Shown here one piece after another: positions 1 to 6,418 of a stretch of 9,814 nucleotides of DNA (position 1 is its first letter; the number at the start of each line of letters is the position of its first letter). The stretch is from Candidatus Sungiibacteriota bacterium (GTDB lineage Bacteria > Patescibacteriota > Minisyncoccia > Sungbacterales > JACQCQ01): contig JACOZA010000040.1 in assembly GCA_016181565.1 (NCBI GenBank), forward strand, positions 1 to 9,814, in the 5' to 3' direction. The position numbers were made by a program, and so were the translations under genes. The notes below the pieces were generated by a model. That model ran no database searches. It saw only the letters and a program-made list of their open reading frames with translations, and was not told the DNA's origin.

Positions 1-357
1 GGAGCGCTGGGGACCGGAAAAACCACTTTCGTGCGGCTTCTTGCAGAGCGCCTCGGCGTTTCCGGAAGAGTGCTTTCACCAACCTTTGTCTTTGCCCATG
101 AACATCCAATTCTCAAAAGATTCCCTTTCAGAAAACTAGTTCACATTGATGCCTACCGCATCGATTCGCAAAAGATATTCCGCTCCACGGGCATCTCGCA
201 CTATTTCAAGGACCTAGCAAATCTCGTTGTTGTCGAATGGGGCGAGAAAATTCGGCGCTGGATCCCCCAGCCGGATCTGGTGATTCGGCTGCGCCATCAC
301 TCGCCGCGGACGCGAAAGATTCAGATTGTAAAATTTCATGCCCCCCAAAGAAAATAA
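1..357 (+). CDS. tsaE: tRNA threonylcarbamoyladenosine biosynthesis ATPase TsaE (3' part, N-terminus cut by window edge)
   Basis: TsaE is the ATPase that works with TsaB and TsaD to place the threonylcarbamoyl group on A37 of ANN-decoding tRNAs (t6A). The reading frame is already open at base 1 and gives 118 residues before the TAA at 355-357. The first visible residues, GALGTGKTT, form the Walker A loop, so only a short N-terminal stretch is missing. Later blocks fit the family: LSPTF after the P-loop helix, HIDAYRI (Asp of the DxYR motif), and VVVEWGEKI near the C-terminus. The GTG at 31 lies inside the Walker A helix and is not a start. The gene overlaps polA by 20 bp, suggesting co-transcription and coupled translation. 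Seen: the motifs. Family knowledge: the function. Confidence 0.9.
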   Translation, partial: GALGTGKTTFVRLLAERLGVSGRVLSPTFVFAHEHPILKRFPFRKLVHIDAYRIDSQKIFRSTGISHYFKDLANLVVVEWGEKIRRWIPQPDLVIRLRHHSPRTRKIQIVKFHAPQRK

Positions 358-2950
358 ATCCAAAAAGAAAATGCTGGTTCTCCTCGATGCCCACGCGATT
401 ATTCATCGCGCCTTTCACGCTTTGCCGGCTCTCACCAATCCGGCGGGCGAGCCCATGGGCGCGGTCTATGGGTTTGCCACGATACTCCTGCGGATTCTTC
501 AGGAGTTAAAACCGGATTATATTGCGGCGGCTTTTGATATGGCGGGGCCGACTTTCCGCCACGTAGCGTACGAGCGCTACAAAGCCCAGCGGCCCAAGGC
601 GCCGGACGAGCTTGTCGGCCAATTTAAAAACGTGCGGCGTCTCTGCCAGGCCTTCGATATTCCGGTGCTGGAGCACGCTGGATATGAAGCCGATGACGTG
701 ATTGGAACCATCGCTAAGTCGGTTGCCAAGAAAGAAAAAGGCGTGCGTGTAATTATTGTGACGGGGGATTTGGACACCCTTCAGCTGGTTGATAAAAACA
801 TCTCGGTTTACACCATGCGAAAAGGCGTAACCGATACCGTAACTTATGACGAGAAAGCGGTTAGGGAACGCTACGGCCTCGCCCCCCATCAACTCGCAGA
901 CTTTAAGGGGCTTCGCGGAGATCCATCGGACAATATTCCCGGAGTTAAGGGCATCGGCGAAAAAACTGCCTCCGAGCTTCTGGAAAAATACGGCTCAATC
1001 GAGAATCTTTATAAGTCGCTGAAAAAAGCCAAGCTCTCCGCACCTCTTCGCGAGAAATTGGAAGCCCAGAAAGAAGAAGCGTTTTTTTCCAAGACCCTGG
1101 CCACCATTAATCTCGAAGTGCCGGTTGCCTTCTCGCTGGCTAAGGCCGAGTGGCACGGCCCGCACGGGCTAGCCGAGGTCGAAAAGCTGTTCCGCGAGTT
1201 TGGATTTACCTCGCTTCTGCGGCGGCTCGGCTACATTGGCAAAGATGAAAAAATAGAGCCGAGCATGCCGCCGTCCGGCCCTTTCGGTCAGCCGGAAATG
1301 CCAGCTGGCGGGACACAGAAAATTCCGAGGAGCGCGGATTTTTCCAAAGAAAAGGCGCTGGCCTTTGTCGCGGAAGACGCCAAGATCAGGCTCGCCTCAA
1401 AAACTCATACGTATGAAATTCCGGATTCGCTCATCGAATCGCTGTTCCTCAAGTCCGTATTTAAAAAAGAGCGCCGGCGAATCTTTTTTGACGAAAAATC
1501 TGTCTTGAAGAGATTTAAAAGCTACATTTCGCAGGCGGATGATTTCGACATTCTAATCGCAGTTTACCTTTTGAAGCCCGGGGAGCGCTCCTATACTCTC
1601 GAGCGCGCGGCGCGCGAGGCGGGAGTTCCCTCGCGCGAATTTCACCATTGGATATTCGAAATTGCCGCCGCTCTCGAGAAGCGTCTCCGCGAGCGCGAGC
1701 TCTGGAAAGTATTTGCCGAAATTGAGATGCCGATTGTTCCGATTCTGGCGGAGGTTGAGGACCGAGGCATGAAACTTGACCTCGCGTTTCTTGCGCATCT
1801 TTCCAAAGAAGTCGCTGAAACACTGCAGTCGCTTGAGAAAGAAATTTATAAATTGGCGGGAAGAGAATTCAATATCAATTCACCCAAGCAAGTTTCCGAG
1901 ATTTTATTCGATACCTTGAAGCTCGGAGCGGCCGGTATCCGAAAAACCGAGGGCGGCGCTATATCCACCGACGCTGGGGAGCTAGCAAAAATTAAGGACA
2001 CTCATCCGGTGGTTGCCAAAATTCTGGATTATCGCGAGGTGGCCAAACTGCAGGGGACTTATATTGAGGCGCTGCCGAAACTGGTGGCCGAGGACGGGGC
2101 GCTTCACACCACCCTAAATCAGACGTTGACCTCCACCGGCCGGCTTTCATCATCGAATCCGAATCTGCAAAATATTCCCACGCGCACCGATTTCGGCCGG
2201 CGCATAAGAAAAGCTTTTGTGGCGCGGGAGGGATACGAACTCGTATCTTTCGACTATTCGCAAATTGAGTTGAGGGTGGCCGCCGCCATGTCGGGCGACG
2301 AGAAAATGAAAGAGACGTTTTGGGAGGGCGGCGATATTCACGCCATGACCGCGATGGAGGTGAATAATCTTAAAACTAAAGAAGAGGTTACGCCCGCCAT
2401 GCGCTATGCCGCCAAAGCACTCAATTTCGGGATTTTATATGGCATGGGGCCGCGGGCTTTTGCCGAGTCGGCCGGCATTCCTTTTGCCGATGCCAAAAAA
2501 TTTATGCAGGAATATTTTAATGATTTCCCCAAGATCAAGGAATTTATGCAGCGAACATTGGAGAGCGCCAGAAAAACCGGCTATGTAGAAACCATGCTCG
2601 GCCGTCGGCGCTATTTGCCGGAAATCAACTCGCCCAACTTCAGAGTGCGCGCCGAGGCCGAAAGGATGGCCATGAACGCGCCGATTCAGGGAACGGCCAC
2701 AGGAGATATCGTCAAACTGGCCATGATCGCGGTGGATAAGTTTTTTAAGGAATCAGGAATCAGGAATCAGGAATTAGGGCATATTCTGATGCAGGTGCAT
2801 GACGAGCTTTTGTGTGAGATTAAAATATCCGAAGTTGCCAAACTCGTGCCCCAAATTAAGAGGGTCATGGAGGGTATTTACGATATCGGTGTCCCGCTGG
2901 TGGTTGACGTCAAACACGGTTCCAACTGGGGCGAGATGAAAAACTTTTGA
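338..2950 (+). CDS. polA: DNA polymerase I, proofreading-deficient type
   Basis: An 870-residue family A DNA polymerase for Okazaki-fragment maturation and repair synthesis. Residues ~12-300 are the 5'-3' exonuclease (FEN-like) domain, with D17, D67, YEADD around 116-120, TGDLD around 142-146 and GDPSDNIPGVKGIGEKTA around 194-211. Residues ~310-450 align with the 3'-5' exonuclease region, but the DxE and later catalytic aspartates are not recognisable, as in Taq polymerase, so proofreading is probably absent. The polymerase domain has motif A (SFDYSQIELR, D639), the O-helix residues R689, K693, F697 and Y701, and motif C (QVHDEL, D822/E823). F697 corresponds to the Phe found in most bacterial Pol I enzymes. 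Residues near 805-814 are encoded by a 7-nt tandem repeat. ATG 338 is the longest start; ATG 371 (M12, just before LVLLDAH) is equally possible, and neither has a Shine-Dalgarno. It overlaps tsaE by 20 bp and ends 4 bp before purD. Confidence 0.97.
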   Translation: MPPKENKSKKKMLVLLDAHAIIHRAFHALPALTNPAGEPMGAVYGFATILLRILQELKPDYIAAAFDMAGPTFRHVAYERYKAQRPKAPDELVGQFKNVRRLCQAFDIPVLEHAGYEADDVIGTIAKSVAKKEKGVRVIIVTGDLDTLQLVDKNISVYTMRKGVTDTVTYDEKAVRERYGLAPHQLADFKGLRGDPSDNIPGVKGIGEKTASELLEKYGSIENLYKSLKKAKLSAPLREKLEAQKEEAFFSKTLATINLEVPVAFSLAKAEWHGPHGLAEVEKLFREFGFTSLLRRLGYIGKDEKIEPSMPPSGPFGQPEMPAGGTQKIPRSADFSKEKALAFVAEDAKIRLASKTHTYEIPDSLIESLFLKSVFKKERRRIFFDEKSVLKRFKSYISQADDFDILIAVYLLKPGERSYTLERAAREAGVPSREFHHWIFEIAAALEKRLRERELWKVFAEIEMPIVPILAEVEDRGMKLDLAFLAHLSKEVAETLQSLEKEIYKLAGREFNINSPKQVSEILFDTLKLGAAGIRKTEGGAISTDAGELAKIKDTHPVVAKILDYREVAKLQGTYIEALPKLVAEDGALHTTLNQTLTSTGRLSSSNPNLQNIPTRTDFGRRIRKAFVAREGYELVSFDYSQIELRVAAAMSGDEKMKETFWEGGDIHAMTAMEVNNLKTKEEVTPAMRYAAKALNFGILYGMGPRAFAESAGIPFADAKKFMQEYFNDFPKIKEFMQRTLESARKTGYVETMLGRRRYLPEINSPNFRVRAEAERMAMNAPIQGTATGDIVKLAMIAVDKFFKESGIRNQELGHILMQVHDELLCEIKISEVAKLVPQIKRVMEGIYDIGVPLVVDVKHGSNWGEMKNF
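2751..2778 (+). repeat. 7-nt tandem repeat inside polA
   Basis: Three perfect copies of aatcagg (2751-2757, 2758-2764, 2765-2771) are followed by a fourth with one change, aattagg (2772-2778). The array encodes part of the loop ESGIRNQELG just before motif C of the polymerase. By eye this loop is about four residues longer than in E. coli Pol I. Seven is not a multiple of three, so gain or loss of one unit would shift the frame ahead of the catalytic HDE motif. Confidence 0.9.
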
Positions 2951-2954
2951 ACCT

Positions 2955-4232
2955 ATGAAGATCCTCATCGTTGGCGGAGGCGGGAGGGAACATGCCCTTG
3001 CGTGGAAATTGAGTCAATCGCCGCGCGTAAAAGAGATTTTTATTTCGCCGGGGAACGCCGGGACGAGCTCCATCGGCACGAATGTCCTACTTGATCTCCA
3101 AGATCATCAGAAGCTGATAGATTGGATTCATGAAAATCAGATTGAACTTGTCGTTGTCGGCCCCGACGATCCTTTAGCGGACGGGCTGGTTGATAGTATG
3201 CTTGGCGCTGGCATTCCGACATTCGGCCCGCAGAAAGCAGCGGCCGAAATTGAGTGGTCTAAAGCTTTCGCCAAGTCTTTTATGAGAGAGGAAGGAGTCC
3301 CCACTGCGGATTTCGAATCTTTTACCGACTTTGCTACAGCACGCGATTATCTGCGTGGCCAAAAATTTCCTATGGTGATTAAAGCTGATGGATTGGCGCG
3401 CGGGAAAGGAGTAATTATTGCAAAGAATTTCGAAGAAGGCGAGCAGGCTTTGGCAGATATGCTTAGCAAAAAAGTTTTTGGCGCGGCGGGCAACACAGTT
3501 GTCATTGAGGAATTTCTCGACGGCCATGAGATCTCCGTTCACGCCTTTTGCGACGGGGAAACAGCCGTACTTTTTCCGCCCTCGCAGGATCACAAAAGGA
3601 TCGGAGAAGGCGATACGGGTCCCAATACCGGCGGCATGGGGACAATCGCGCCGGTTCCATGGGTGAGCGAAGACTTGATGGACGAGATCCGCGATAAAAT
3701 TATTTTGCCGACATTGCGCGGCTTGAAGAAGCGTGGCAGAGAGTTCGTAGGCATACTATACCCGGGGTTAATGATAACCAAAGATGGACCGAAGGTTCTC
3801 GAATTCAATGCGCGTTTTGGTGATCCAGAAACACAATCATACATGCGGCTCTTGAAGACAGATTTAGCTGACATAATACTTGCCTGTATTCAACATCGTC
3901 TGCATTCAGTCCCGATTGAGTGGGAAAAGCACTATGCTTGCTGTGTCGTTTTGGCATCAGCAGGATATCCCGGAGAATATGTGAAAGATATTCCCATTAG
4001 CGGATTAGACGAAGCTGAAAGTCCAAACACAATTTTATTCCACGCCGGCACCAAGCAGGATGGCCCGAACATTGTCACGAATGGTGGGAGAGTCCTTGGT
4101 GCGACTGCTGTAGGGGAAATGCTGAATGGGGCGCTCGACGCCGCCTATCAATCAGTCAGCGAGATTCATTTTGCCGGCATGCAGTATCGAAAAGATATTG
4201 GCCAAAAATCTCTTTATGCCCGAACTGCCTGA
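2955..4232 (+). CDS. purD: phosphoribosylamine--glycine ligase (GAR synthetase)
   Basis: PurD uses ATP to join glycine to 5-phosphoribosylamine, the second step of de novo purine synthesis in the cytoplasm. At 425 residues it has the normal full length. Domains in order: the N-terminal domain starting KILIVGGGGREHALAWKL, with NAGT and GPDDPLADG; the ATP-grasp domain with FPMVIKADGLARGKGV, VIEEFLDG and the family signature RIGEGDTGPNTGGMG starting at R215; the metal/ATP site NARFGDPETQ at 285-294; and the C-terminal domain with VVLASAGYPG and HAGT. It starts 4 bp after the polA stop, without a visible Shine-Dalgarno, and its last 17 bp overlap fpg. No other pur gene is in the window. Many reduced CPR genomes lack full purine synthesis, so it may serve a partial or salvage-linked pathway (inference). 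Confidence 0.97.
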   Translation: MKILIVGGGGREHALAWKLSQSPRVKEIFISPGNAGTSSIGTNVLLDLQDHQKLIDWIHENQIELVVVGPDDPLADGLVDSMLGAGIPTFGPQKAAAEIEWSKAFAKSFMREEGVPTADFESFTDFATARDYLRGQKFPMVIKADGLARGKGVIIAKNFEEGEQALADMLSKKVFGAAGNTVVIEEFLDGHEISVHAFCDGETAVLFPPSQDHKRIGEGDTGPNTGGMGTIAPVPWVSEDLMDEIRDKIILPTLRGLKKRGREFVGILYPGLMITKDGPKVLEFNARFGDPETQSYMRLLKTDLADIILACIQHRLHSVPIEWEKHYACCVVLASAGYPGEYVKDIPISGLDEAESPNTILFHAGTKQDGPNIVTNGGRVLGATAVGEMLNGALDAAYQSVSEIHFAGMQYRKDIGQKSLYARTA

Positions 4233-5052
4233 AGTTGAAACAACCGTTCGCGCGCTTAGACGCAGCATTTTGCATAAAAAAATCAAAAGCGCGTCAGCCA
4301 GCGCGCATCAGCTTTTTGAAAACAAGCAGCTATTTAAAACCATCGGCGCCATTTTAAGAGGCGATACCTTCATCTCCATCGGACGTCACGGGAAATATTT
4401 AATTTTCCTTTTGAAGTCCGGACGCGTCATGCTCGCACACATGAAAATGACAGGACATTTCTTAGTAAGAGACAAGAGACAAGAGACAAGTAACAAAGAT
4501 AAATACATACGATTTATGATTGATTTTGCGGATGGCGGCGCGTTGCTTTTTTCCGATCTGCGGAAATTTGGGAGGATTTGGCTGATGCCAAAATCTCATT
4601 TAGGTAAGTTTTTTCAGCAGCGCAGATTGGCTAAGGATGCCCTAAGCTCGGGATTTACCGAAGAGTATCTGCATACGCAATTAATTAGCCCCCGGCCGGT
4701 AAAGTCGTTGCTTTTGGACCAGACACGCATCGCCGGGCTCGGGAATATTTATTCCGATGAAGTGCTATGGACGTCACGGATCCATCCGTTGCGAAAAGGC
4801 AGCTCGCTTACAGAAGCAGAGGTTAAAAGGATTTTTAAGGCTATTGGAGCTATACTGAAACTGGGAATTAAAACGGGCGGCAGCTCCATCCGCGATTATC
4901 GCAAGCCCGACGGCTCGCCCGGCTATTTTCAAACTAAGCGCCGCGTTTATCAGAGAGGGGGCGAGCCCTGCCCGAGATGCGGCGCCAAAATTAAACGCAT
5001 AGTTATTGCCCAACGCGGGACTCACTTTTGTCCAAGGTGCCAGAATTTATAG
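4216..5052 (+). CDS. fpg: formamidopyrimidine-DNA glycosylase (Fpg/MutM)
   Basis: This bifunctional glycosylase/AP lyase removes 8-oxoguanine and FapyG. The start at ATG 4216 is fixed by biology: the catalytic nucleophile is the proline after the initiator Met, giving PELPEVETTVRAL. The frame is open further upstream inside purD, but that extension would bury the proline. Visible family features are GRHGKYL (conserved Lys, residue 60), MLAHMKMTGHF, SDLRKFGRIW, the helix-two-turn-helix segment IAGLGNIYSDEVLW with N177, and a C-terminal zinc finger C252-C255-C272-C275 with R267 in QRGTHFCPRC. The product is 278 residues, a normal length. A loop after the TGHF motif (VRDKRQETSNKDK) is coded by a 7-nt tandem repeat. 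The gene overlaps purD by 17 bp. Its last 94 bp recur at 6325-6418. Confidence 0.96.
   Translation: MPELPEVETTVRALRRSILHKKIKSASASAHQLFENKQLFKTIGAILRGDTFISIGRHGKYLIFLLKSGRVMLAHMKMTGHFLVRDKRQETSNKDKYIRFMIDFADGGALLFSDLRKFGRIWLMPKSHLGKFFQQRRLAKDALSSGFTEEYLHTQLISPRPVKSLLLDQTRIAGLGNIYSDEVLWTSRIHPLRKGSSLTEAEVKRIFKAIGAILKLGIKTGGSSIRDYRKPDGSPGYFQTKRRVYQRGGEPCPRCGAKIKRIVIAQRGTHFCPRCQNL
4470..4497 (+). repeat. 7-nt tandem repeat inside fpg
   Basis: Three perfect copies of agacaag (4470-4476, 4477-4483, 4484-4490) are followed by a degenerate fourth (taacaaa, 4491-4497). The array encodes the charged loop RDKRQETSNK between two beta strands of the Fpg N-terminal domain, a place where length varies in the family. 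It has the same unit size and copy number (3 + 1 degenerate) as the polA repeat at 2751-2778, but a different unit sequence. Confidence 0.88.
4959..5052 (+). repeat. fpg 3' end, copy 1 of a 94-bp direct repeat
   Basis: The last 94 bp of fpg (zinc finger and stop) match 6325-6418 at a constant offset of 1366 without gaps. By hand comparison 4959-4991 is identical (33/33), 4992-5018 has two differences (4992, 4995), and 5019-5052 has 13 differences in 34. Several of the differences are synonymous, so the two copies diverged while both were coding. Confidence 0.93.
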
Positions 5053-5064
5053 TAAAGCGAGTAT

Positions 5065-5826
5065 ATGACCAAGATGGCAACAGCACCGAAAACGAATCAA
5101 TTCTTCGACATCAATAAGTTCCCCAAAGAGGAAGGCATTTTATTCTTCGGAATTTCAATGAGCTTAATCGGTAATAAACAAAGTGCGGAGAAATGTTTTG
5201 AATATCTAAAATGGATAGATACAAAAATTGAGAGAACCGAAGGGATTGGAATGGTAATGTGGTATTCTGATTATCTTTACTTTCATTCAGATCAGCCAGC
5301 CAACATTTTGAGAGACCGGTATAAAGATCTGATGTTCCAGCACAAGAATGGATTTCTGAACCTAGTTCTAAAAGACAACGTTTGGATTAAGAAAGCCTTT
5401 TCCTTCTATACTTTTGGCCAGGTAATGCTCGATAATTCTGAAGTCTTTCTTCCTGCTTGGCATAAAGTCTTGCAGATGTACGAAAAAGACAATCTCTTTC
5501 AGAAATATGTTGAAGAAGATTGCAAGAAGACCGAGCACGGATTAGGAGAGCGGGCAAAAACGTTCATTCTTGAAGAAATTATCACCCTATACCTTGCCGC
5601 AAAAGGGCAACTGGACTTTAACAATCGTTTTGTACTGGGAACCGAACAGTGGATTCTCCAAGGCTACCCAGGGAAGCCTCTCAAGAGTGAAGTATATTTA
5701 TTCCAAAAGAACCCTCTTCGGTTATCAAATCCAAAGAATCAGTTTGAGAACAGTTTCTACGATTTAGAAAGTAGAATTCTTTATGACTATAGCCGTCTTG
5801 ATATTGAAACATTCGATTTTTCCTGA
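5065..5826 (+). CDS. unrecognised protein, possibly a divergent tRNA-dependent cyclodipeptide synthase
   Basis: A 253-residue cytoplasmic protein without signal peptide or membrane segment. From memory of AlbC and YvmC, several blocks fit cyclodipeptide synthases (CDPS), which make cyclic dipeptides from two aminoacyl-tRNAs. EEGILFFGIS (S31) resembles the hxxGIS motif with the nucleophilic serine (S37 in AlbC); KWIDTKIERTEG resembles QWAGQRFERTDV; YEKDNLF at 139-145 resembles FEEDAEF; FILEEIITLYLAA at 167-179 resembles YVIAELPFFIAA, putting E171 at the catalytic Glu (E182 in AlbC). The S31-E171 distance (140) is close to AlbC (145), and the length is right. However, AlbC Y178 would be F167, and the downstream YH/YP signature is not evident. 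It may therefore be a very divergent or altered CDPS-like enzyme, or something else. The gene follows fpg by 12 bp, precedes the SET gene by 2 bp, and is visibly AT-rich (35% GC in 5221-5280, against 57% in a polA line). ATG 5074 is an alternative start. Confidence 0.5.
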   Translation: MTKMATAPKTNQFFDINKFPKEEGILFFGISMSLIGNKQSAEKCFEYLKWIDTKIERTEGIGMVMWYSDYLYFHSDQPANILRDRYKDLMFQHKNGFLNLVLKDNVWIKKAFSFYTFGQVMLDNSEVFLPAWHKVLQMYEKDNLFQKYVEEDCKKTEHGLGERAKTFILEEIITLYLAAKGQLDFNNRFVLGTEQWILQGYPGKPLKSEVYLFQKNPLRLSNPKNQFENSFYDLESRILYDYSRLDIETFDFS

Positions 5827-5828
5827 CT

Positions 5829-6296
5829 ATGTATCGTATTGAAGATCAGGTCTACGCGAAGGAAACGGGACATTACGGGAAAAGTCTATTTGCAAAAAAG
5901 AGTTTTAAAAAAGACGAACTGGTTTTTGTTGCGTTTGGCCCAATAGTAAATCAAGCGACAAAGTATACTATCCCAATAGATTATCAACTGAAAATTGATC
6001 CCACCCGGCCGGAGGGGAATCTCTGCAAATACATTTGTCACTCTTGTGAGCCAAATTTGGGTATCCGTGAGCGGACATTGTTCGTAGCTTTCAAAGATAT
6101 TGAGAAAGACGAGGAGGTGACTGTCGATTATGCGATGCTCGGATATGAATATGGCAATGAACTTTCTGGTGAAGAGCGTATTTGTCATTGTGGGCGAGAA
6201 TCTTGCCGAGGAAAACTCGGATGCTATAAGGAATTACTTCAAAATTTGCGAGAAAAATACAGGGGTTACATTTCGGATTATTTATTGAAAATTTAG
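5829..6296 (+). CDS. SET-domain protein, probable lysine methyltransferase
   Basis: A 155-residue stand-alone SET protein. SET domains transfer a methyl group from S-adenosylmethionine to protein lysines. The N-terminal block (KETGHYGKSLFAKKSFKKDELV) matches the usual first strands with a G-x-G-L/S-type turn. The core motif reads KYICHSCEPN at 67-76, and the second motif EEVTVDYA at 95-102 carries the catalytic-region tyrosine Y101. C73 with C119, C121 and C126 (CHCGRESC) can form the post-SET zinc site. The usual Asn of the NHSC motif, which contacts SAM, is Cys here (C70). The gene begins 2 bp after the CDPS-like stop, so the two are probably co-translated. A standard host-protein target is possible. 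A role with the CDPS-like enzyme is inferred only from adjacency and shared AT-rich composition. Confidence 0.85.
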   Translation: MYRIEDQVYAKETGHYGKSLFAKKSFKKDELVFVAFGPIVNQATKYTIPIDYQLKIDPTRPEGNLCKYICHSCEPNLGIRERTLFVAFKDIEKDEEVTVDYAMLGYEYGNELSGEERICHCGRESCRGKLGCYKELLQNLREKYRGYISDYLLKI

Positions 6297-6298
6297 TC

Positions 6299-6319
6299 AT
6301 GATTTACATTCTCTACAGC
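6299..6319 (+). repeat. duplicate of the holA 5' end (partner at 7089-7109)
   Basis: The 21 bases from ATG 6299 match the first 21 bases of holA at 7089, with differences only at the sixth and nineteenth positions. The first of these is a synonymous ATT/ATC change. The similarity stops abruptly after 6319. Confidence 0.85.
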
Positions 6320-6324
6320 TGGAT

Positions 6325-6418
6325 GGGCGAGCCCTGCCCGAGATGCGGCGCCAAAATCAAGCGCATAGTTATTGCCCAACGCGGCGCGCACTATTGCCCG
6401 AAGTGCCAAAGAGTATGA
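6325..6418 (+). repeat. fpg 3' end, copy 2 of the 94-bp direct repeat
   Basis: Partner of 4959-5052. The protein differences from fpg copy 1 are conservative or lie at the extreme C-terminus: Thr to Ala, Phe to Tyr, Arg to Lys, then QNL to QRV. Five other codon changes are synonymous. All four zinc cysteines and the RG pair are kept. This pattern points to a functional fpg allele as the source. Confidence 0.93.

Larger units (their letters stand above)
6299..6418 (+). pseudogene. chimeric scar: holA 5' fragment fused in frame to fpg 3' fragment (39-codon open frame)
   Basis: ATG 6299 opens a 39-codon frame ending at TGA 6416-6418. The first seven codons (MIYILYS) copy the start of holA: 6299-6319 matches 7089-7109 with two differences in 21. 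After about five bases with no clear parent (6320-6324), bases 6325-6418 copy the end of fpg, coding GEPCPRCG, KIKRIVIAQRGAHYCPKC and a short tail, so a complete CxxC-x16-CxxC zinc ribbon is kept. The rest of both parent genes is absent. The frame starts 2 bp after the SET stop, and its TGA overlaps the ATG of the next gene (ATGA), so a small zinc-ribbon peptide could be made. It is best read as a recombination scar. That it is translated is untested. Confidence 0.85.

Noticed and set aside
506..892. 128-codon minus-strand frame inside polA
   Set aside because: It is a shadow of the conserved 5'-3' exonuclease coding sequence; no start signal or protein family features are visible.
3174..3593. 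139-codon open frame on the minus strand inside purD
   Set aside because: It lies opposite a fully conserved purD, has no recognisable motif and is composed of the reverse reading of purD codons.
4126..4215. N-terminal extension of fpg by 30 codons
   Set aside because: Fpg needs Pro directly after the initiator Met as catalytic residue, so ATG 4216 is the start.
6343..6414. N-terminal extension of the alpha/beta hydrolase
   Set aside because: These codons read the duplicated fpg zinc-finger DNA in another frame and give no sensible hydrolase sequence; ATG 6415 with its ATGA overlap fits better.
5053..6418. Insertion by a transposon or integron cassette
   Set aside because: No transposase, integrase, terminal inverted repeats or short target duplications are seen. 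The duplicated DNA is coding sequence of fpg and holA, which points to recombination between related loci.
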